Origin: JBBQFI01 sp038321775
GTDB lineage: Bacteria > Verrucomicrobiota > Verrucomicrobiia > Chthoniobacterales > UBA10450
Length of the DNA stretch: 64,000 nucleotides
Direction: 5' to 3'
NCBI GenBank assembly: GCA_038321775.1
Contig: JBBQFI010000010.1
Coordinates: 1-64,000, forward strand
Part shown: positions 59,764 through 64,000 of the stretch, piece after piece
How positions within the stretch are numbered: position 1 is the stretch's first letter
Layout: each line of letters starts with the position of its first letter
Translations under genes and position numbers: made by a program
The notes under the pieces: model-generated
Database searches by the model: none
The model's input: the letters and a program-made list of their open reading frames with translations, nothing else
What the model was told of the DNA's origin: nothing

Positions 59764-61671
59764 ATGCTCGATTTCTGCACTTACCTCCTCTATCGGGCAG
59801 GATCGACCCTCATCAGCTTGCTGCCGCTCCGGTTGGTTTTCGTGCTTGGCGAAATTCTTGGCTTTTGCGCCTGGATGATTTCGTCGAAATACCGTGGCCT
59901 CGCCTACCGCAATCTCACGATCGCTTTTGGAAACGAAAAAACTCCGCGTGAGAGGCGACGCCTCGTGCGCCGGCACTTTCAAGGTCTCGGGGCCAACCTT
60001 CTCAGCGGCGAAAAATTGGCCGCAATGCCGATCGCAGAAGTCGGTCGGCACATTGAAGTCGAGAACATCGACGCGGCGCATCATTTTTTACGCAAAGGAA
60101 CGCCGGTAGTTTTCGTTCTGAGTCATCTCGGCAATTGGGAACTGTATGCGCAGCTTTTTCCCTACTATCTCGATTACATCCGCAACAGCACCGTTTATCA
60201 AAAGCTCGGCAATCGTTACATGGACGAACATGTGCGGCGGGTGCGAGGTCGGACAGGTGTGGAAGCGTTCGATCGCAGTGAAGGATTTCATCGCGTGATC
60301 GAACTGCTACGCGGCGGTGGCTTGATTGGCATTCTGAGCGATCAACACGCCGGCGATCACGGTTTATGGACACCGTTCTTCGGCCGGCTCGCTTCCACAT
60401 CGCCGCTACCTGCCCTGCTCGCGAAACGTACTGGCGCCGCCCTTCTTGGCGCCTCCATTTTTCCAAATGGCCGCGCGCGTTGGCGCTTTGCTTTTACTTC
60501 GCGGTTTGATGCGCCCGGCGATTCGGTCGCTACACTCACAGCCAAAGCGAATGAACTAATCGCGCAACAGATTCGTACAGCGCCAGAACATTGGTTTTGG
60601 GTTCATAACCGATGGAAAACCCCAAAGCCGCATTTCCTGCTTTCGCGCTATAAACGCGGAATTTTCGTACCGCCTAACGACTTGTTGAAACCGTTTCGCA
60701 TACTCGTCCGCGCGCCCAATTGGTTAGGCGACAGCGTGATGAGTGTTCCCGCTGTCCGCGCGATCAAATCGGGCCGCCCCGACGCACATATAACTGTGGC
60801 GGTGCCGGAAAAAATTGCGGCGATGTGGAAACTGGTTCCGGAAGTGGATGAGGTGTTGCCGATTCCCGAACGATCCTTATTCGCGACGACACAACTCCTT
60901 CGTCGAAAAAATGGATACGACGTCGCCATAACATTTCCGAATTCGCTTCGCTCAGCTTTGGAAATCTGGCTCGCAGGAATTCCGCGTCGTGTCGGTTTTT
61001 CCGGTCATCGTCGCCGCTGGCTGCTCAATCAAATCGTGCCCGAACGCAAGGTCCCCGGGCCAATCGAACATCAGGCCGCAAAATATATGCGGATCGCACA
61101 GGCAATTGGCGCGCCTTCTGGATCGAGCCTCACACTCACGATCAAACAACCGGCACGCACGAGCGATGCCCAAATAAAGATTGGGCTTTGCCCCGGCGCG
61201 GAGTACGGACCGGCCAAACGTTGGTTGCCCGAACGGTTCGCGGAAACCGCTGCCGCCGTTTCCGCGCAAACCGGAGCAAAGTGGATTCTCTTCGGGACGG
61301 TGAAAGACGCGGCGCCGGGCGAAATCGTTGCAAAGACTTTGGGTGAAAATTGTGTAAATCGAATCGGCCAGACTTCGCTCGAACAATTGATCACGGAACT
61401 CCGTGAGTGCCGGCTACTCCTGACTAACGATACGGGTACGATGCATCTCGCCACACTTCTTGGCGTTCCCGTTGTCGCAATTTTTGGTTCGACCGAACCG
61501 CGCCTGACTGGCCCGCTTGGTCAAGGAAATGTCGTCCTGCGCCATCAGGTGGAATGCAGCCCTTGTTTTCTGCGCGAATGTCCGATCGATTTTCGCTGCA
61601 TGAAAGCGGTGACGACGGACGAAGCGGTGCAGGCGATCGTCTCGCGGTTAACGTCCGCTGGAAAAACGTAA
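59764..61671 (+). CDS. Fusion of LpxL-type lipid A acyltransferase and WaaF-type heptosyltransferase (GT9)
   Basis: A 635-residue fusion. Residues 1 to about 300 are a lysophospholipid/lipid A acyltransferase of the LpxL/HtrB family: one membrane segment (15-40), catalytic HLGNWE (His121 to Glu126), and SDQHAGDHG. Residues about 311-635 are a GT9 heptosyltransferase: ILVRAPNWLGDSVMS, GLCPGAEYGPAKRW, LLTNDTGTMHLATLLGVPVVAIFGSTEP. Separate enzymes act on lipid A and inner core in typical Gram-negatives. Two dispersed-type words flank the junction (60672 and 60723). I chose the ATG at 59764. Confidence 0.9.
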   Translation: MLDFCTYLLYRAGSTLISLLPLRLVFVLGEILGFCAWMISSKYRGLAYRNLTIAFGNEKTPRERRRLVRRHFQGLGANLLSGEKLAAMPIAEVGRHIEVENIDAAHHFLRKGTPVVFVLSHLGNWELYAQLFPYYLDYIRNSTVYQKLGNRYMDEHVRRVRGRTGVEAFDRSEGFHRVIELLRGGGLIGILSDQHAGDHGLWTPFFGRLASTSPLPALLAKRTGAALLGASIFPNGRARWRFAFTSRFDAPGDSVATLTAKANELIAQQIRTAPEHWFWVHNRWKTPKPHFLLSRYKRGIFVPPNDLLKPFRILVRAPNWLGDSVMSVPAVRAIKSGRPDAHITVAVPEKIAAMWKLVPEVDEVLPIPERSLFATTQLLRRKNGYDVAITFPNSLRSALEIWLAGIPRRVGFSGHRRRWLLNQIVPERKVPGPIEHQAAKYMRIAQAIGAPSGSSLTLTIKQPARTSDAQIKIGLCPGAEYGPAKRWLPERFAETAAAVSAQTGAKWILFGTVKDAAPGEIVAKTLGENCVNRIGQTSLEQLITELRECRLLLTNDTGTMHLATLLGVPVVAIFGSTEPRLTGPLGQGNVVLRHQVECSPCFLRECPIDFRCMKAVTTDEAVQAIVSRLTSAGKT

Positions 61672-61719
61672 GCTCATCGACATTTGCTTTCGTTACCGCA
61701 TGCGGAATGATGGTTCCGC

Positions 61720-62154
61720 ATGACTGATGGCGACTTCCCTCGCATTCACACCAAGCATCAGGTCATGTTCTTCGATACCGATTGTGGCGGCGTCGTGCAC
61801 AACATCGCCTACCTGCGCTTTATCGAAGTCGCGCGCACCCTACTCGCCGAAAAGCTCGGACTTCCGCTCGTGGAAATGGCTGAGAGCAAAAAATACCCGG
61901 TGGTCGTGCGCACGGAGATCGATTACCGGCGCGGGGCCAAGTTAGGCGATCGCCTCGTCGTCGATGGCTGGCTCGACCGATTGGAGCGCGTCCGTTTTTG
62001 GTGCGCCTTTCGTATTGTGCGCCCTGCAGACGAGACATTGATCGCGGAATGCCGGCAGATGCTCGCGTTAATCGAAATGCCGGAAGCGAAACTGCTGCGG
62101 TTGCCGGAAGCGTGGAATAAATATCGTGCGACGCAAAGCGTCGCGTCTGCCTAA
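61720..62154 (+). CDS. Hotdog-fold acyl-CoA thioesterase (YbgC-type)
   Basis: A 144-residue thioesterase: the catalytic block FFDTDCGGVVHNIAYLRFIE fits the 4-hydroxybenzoyl-CoA/YbgC family, with Asp17-type nucleophile region, and the core SKKYPVVVRTEIDYRRGAKLGD follows. The stop TAA lies in a dispersed word (GCCTAACGA, 62149-62157), 10 bases before the next gene. Confidence 0.9.
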   Translation: MTDGDFPRIHTKHQVMFFDTDCGGVVHNIAYLRFIEVARTLLAEKLGLPLVEMAESKKYPVVVRTEIDYRRGAKLGDRLVVDGWLDRLERVRFWCAFRIVRPADETLIAECRQMLALIEMPEAKLLRLPEAWNKYRATQSVASA

Positions 62155-62164
62155 CGAGTAAAAT

Positions 62165-63967
62165 ATGGTCGCCGGCGTTCGCACATTCTCTATTCAGGAA
62201 ACTCTCGCGGCCGAACCGCAAGTCCTGAAACCACCACCGACGCGACATGCGCTCTTTGTCATCGCCATTGCGCTTGCCTGTCTGCTGCATATCGCGACCG
62301 CGGGCTGGGGTGATCTTTATAATGAAACCGATGGGCAATATGCGGGCGCCGCGCGCGAGATGTTGCAATCGCATCAATGGCTCATCCCGACGAATGATGG
62401 GATTCCACGTCTGCAAAAACCGCTGATCCTTTACTGGCTGATCATTCTTTCCTACAAAGTTTTTGGCGTCACTGCAGCCGCCGCGCGTTTGCCAGGCGCC
62501 ATTGCCACTGTCATCACCGTCGCGCTCATTTTTCTCATCGGCGAACGGCTCAGTAGCTATTGGCGCGGATTTCTTGCCGGCCTCATCTACCTCTCCTGCG
62601 CCGGAGTTTTCATCTTTAACCGCATCATCATGCCGGAACCGGCCTTCACCGCTTTCATTTGCGGAGCGATGTATTGCGGCATTCGCGGTTACCAGAATCG
62701 CAAACATCGCCACGCGTGGTTCGCCGGTTTTTGGATTTGTTGCGCTCTCGGATGCATGACGAAAAGTCTGCACGGGCTTGTCTATCCGGCCGCGATTTTT
62801 CTGCTGCTTTCGATTTTCTATCGCGAAGCTCGCCTGCGTTTTCGCGAATTGCTGCGGTGGGATTTGATTTTGCTTTTTCTTCTGCTCGCGGCGCCCTGGC
62901 ACATCTGGGCGGAATGGAAATTTCCCGGGTTCATTCGCAACATCACCGCGCCGGAATGGTTCTCGCACCTTTCCGGACACGCGGACGCGACGCACAGCTA
63001 CGATGATGTTCCGCGCCTTCAGTTTCTCGCTTTGCATCTCGCGTGGTGGTTCCCATGGTCCCTCGCGATTCTTCCCGGCTTGATCTTTTCCGCGCGCAAA
63101 ATTTTTCGGCCTAACGAAATTGAATTTGCCGATGCGCTGCCACTTTGCTGGATGCTCGTCGTTTTCGTCCCGCTCTTCTTCATCGGGGAACGCCAGGATT
63201 ATTATTCGATGAGCATGTGGCCGGCGTTCGCGCTTTGGATTGCGTCGGCGTGGGAACGGAGCCAGCCAAAACTGCGCATCACCGGCGCATCGATGATCGG
63301 CCTCGTCGGCGTCCTCCTTTTGTTGTTCGCGTTTTGGTGGCCGCAACTGCTGCAACATGCGCATGACCATTGGGGAGCGAGCGCGCAACGCTCCACCGCC
63401 TGGCGCGCGCTCAACGATATTCCAACATCAGCTTTGATCGCTTTTCGGCCCTACGTCGCGATCGTTGGCGCAACCTTGGCGCTCGCCGCCGCTGCGGCAA
63501 TTTATCTCGTCGCATTCAATCGACAAAAACTCGCCCGTGTCGCGCTTGCATTGTCGATGATTCCCACCGGGCTTTTCATGATCGAAGGTACCGCCGCGGT
63601 GGCACCTTATTTCTCCCTGGCGGACGCCGCGCGTTTCTTAAATCAGCCGGTGCACAAAAAAGGAGAAGTCCTCTACGAAGGCCCGTTGCACCTCGGGAGC
63701 AGTCTGGTTTTCTATCTACATCGGAAATTCTTTCTCGTGAACCAATCACCGGAGAACGAGTTCGCGCTTCCTGGAACGGCAGAGTGGCACGATCGATTTG
63801 TCAGCGAGTCCACCGTGATCGAAAGCTGGGGAGAATCCGAAGCGATTTATCTCCTGATCGAACGCGATCGCCTTCCGTATTGGCAAGGTTTACTGACCGA
63901 TCGCTTTCACATTTTCCATCAAGTCGCAAAATGCGGGACGTATGTCGTGCTGAGCAATCAGCTCTGA
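62165..63967 (+). CDS. GT39/ArnT-type membrane glycosyltransferase
   Basis: A 600-residue polytopic protein with about 12 membrane segments. The first loop carries NETDGQYAGAAREMLQSHQWLIPTNDGIPRLQKPLILYWL, the conserved active-site layout (Glu/Asp and the RLQKP block) of ArnT-like lipid-phosphate-sugar transferases. A C-terminal soluble domain follows (from about 480). It may add a sugar to lipid A or a glycan. It is downstream of the LpxL-WaaF fusion and thioesterase, same strand. The last word of the dispersed family lies at 63109. Confidence 0.9.
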   Translation: MVAGVRTFSIQETLAAEPQVLKPPPTRHALFVIAIALACLLHIATAGWGDLYNETDGQYAGAAREMLQSHQWLIPTNDGIPRLQKPLILYWLIILSYKVFGVTAAAARLPGAIATVITVALIFLIGERLSSYWRGFLAGLIYLSCAGVFIFNRIIMPEPAFTAFICGAMYCGIRGYQNRKHRHAWFAGFWICCALGCMTKSLHGLVYPAAIFLLLSIFYREARLRFRELLRWDLILLFLLLAAPWHIWAEWKFPGFIRNITAPEWFSHLSGHADATHSYDDVPRLQFLALHLAWWFPWSLAILPGLIFSARKIFRPNEIEFADALPLCWMLVVFVPLFFIGERQDYYSMSMWPAFALWIASAWERSQPKLRITGASMIGLVGVLLLLFAFWWPQLLQHAHDHWGASAQRSTAWRALNDIPTSALIAFRPYVAIVGATLALAAAAAIYLVAFNRQKLARVALALSMIPTGLFMIEGTAAVAPYFSLADAARFLNQPVHKKGEVLYEGPLHLGSSLVFYLHRKFFLVNQSPENEFALPGTAEWHDRFVSESTVIESWGESEAIYLLIERDRLPYWQGLLTDRFHIFHQVAKCGTYVVLSNQL

Positions 63968-64000
63968 GAAACGCACTTCCGCGATGTCGATTTGAAAAAG

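Larger units (their letters stand above)
9225..63117. repeat. Dispersed 9-bp word TCGTTAGGC (27 copies outside the cassette array)
   Basis: Exact copies on the + strand start at 9225, 10734, 12246, 13592, 15574, 17626, 18446, 18526, 19656, 21111, 38153, 41690, 42934, 57986 and 58939. Reverse-complement copies (GCCTAACGA) start at 18782, 22051, 23869, 26448, 29849, 38773, 51204, 56349, 57273, 60672, 62149 and 63109. Nineteen extend to CTCGTTAGGC. Eight-base copies (CGTTAGGC) occur also at 5556, 30400 and 40080 (reverse). The word equals the right outer end of the attC sites at 644-3301. Orientation is about balanced. Positions were read by eye, so a few may be missed. Confidence 0.9.

Noticed and set aside
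60672..60729. GCCTAAC ... GTTAGGC, 58 bases apart, as an attC site in the LpxL-WaaF junction
   Set aside because: The outer boxes have attC order and spacing, but the inner arms do not pair beyond GCCTAAC/GTTAGGC, and both words encode the normal protein sequence (PN and WLG). It is more simply two chance-near copies of the dispersed word.
61820..63388. 522-residue open frame on the minus strand
   Set aside because: It overlaps the thioesterase and GT39 genes, which have clear family motifs; the frame is rich in Arg, Glu and Asp and has no domain.
1..64000. CRISPR array, tRNA or rRNA genes, or insertion sequence
   Set aside because: No regular direct repeats with spacers, no cloverleaf-like sequence with a TTC(G/A)A arm in a gap, and no transposase-like protein were found by reading. 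A tRNAscan or Infernal run would settle the RNA genes.

Overview
The window looks like a chromosomal segment from a soil or freshwater Verrucomicrobiota-type bacterium, GC-rich and densely coding. That assignment is inference. It rests on PEP-CTERM-tagged secreted proteins, an autotransporter-type beta-strand repeat protein, a Trp-rich DUF6600-like lipoprotein, a stand-alone SWIB protein and several interspersed hairpin repeat families. No rRNA, tRNA or CRISPR array was found.

Positions 1-4552 are the distal part of an integron gene-cassette array. Single small genes, all on the + strand, are separated by attC recombination sites that begin GCCTAAC and end TCTCGTTAGGC, with shared inner arms. 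The cassettes encode two paralogous membrane-anchored proteins of unknown function, a small polytopic membrane protein, a GFA/CENP-V-type protein, three exported NTF2/SnoaL-like proteins and a cupin. The attC sites decay towards the right end. The integrase gene is not in the window and should lie to the left.

From 5147 on the content is ordinary chromosome: an M19 dipeptidase-like protein; an MlaE-MlaF-MlaD lipid transport operon; isoaspartyl peptidase; carA; thioredoxin; a rimO-rodZ-ftsK block; a POT transporter; an NTT-like carrier; a DUF885 peptidase; queE; rsmE; and grpE-dnaJ next to a PP2C/STAS partner-switching pair. Further right lie a fused exonuclease-ligase, an aroA-cmk-plsC operon with a tiny membrane protein at its end, two signalling proteins (response regulator-PP2C and hybrid kinase), a dynamin-like GTPase and nadB-panC. 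The window ends with an envelope glycan/lipid block: RmlC-like protein, double GT2, an LpxL-WaaF fusion, a hotdog thioesterase and a GT39 transferase.

The most unusual signal spans the whole window. The 9-mer TCGTTAGGC, identical to the outer (R') end of the attC sites, occurs 27 more times outside the array by my reading, on both strands, where about 0.5 would be expected by chance. Nineteen of these extend to CTCGTTAGGC. The copies lie inside core genes without disrupting them, in protein linkers, in intergenic gaps, and repeatedly as the stop codon of a gene. It behaves like a DNA-uptake-type dispersed word that coincides with an integron recombination half-site.
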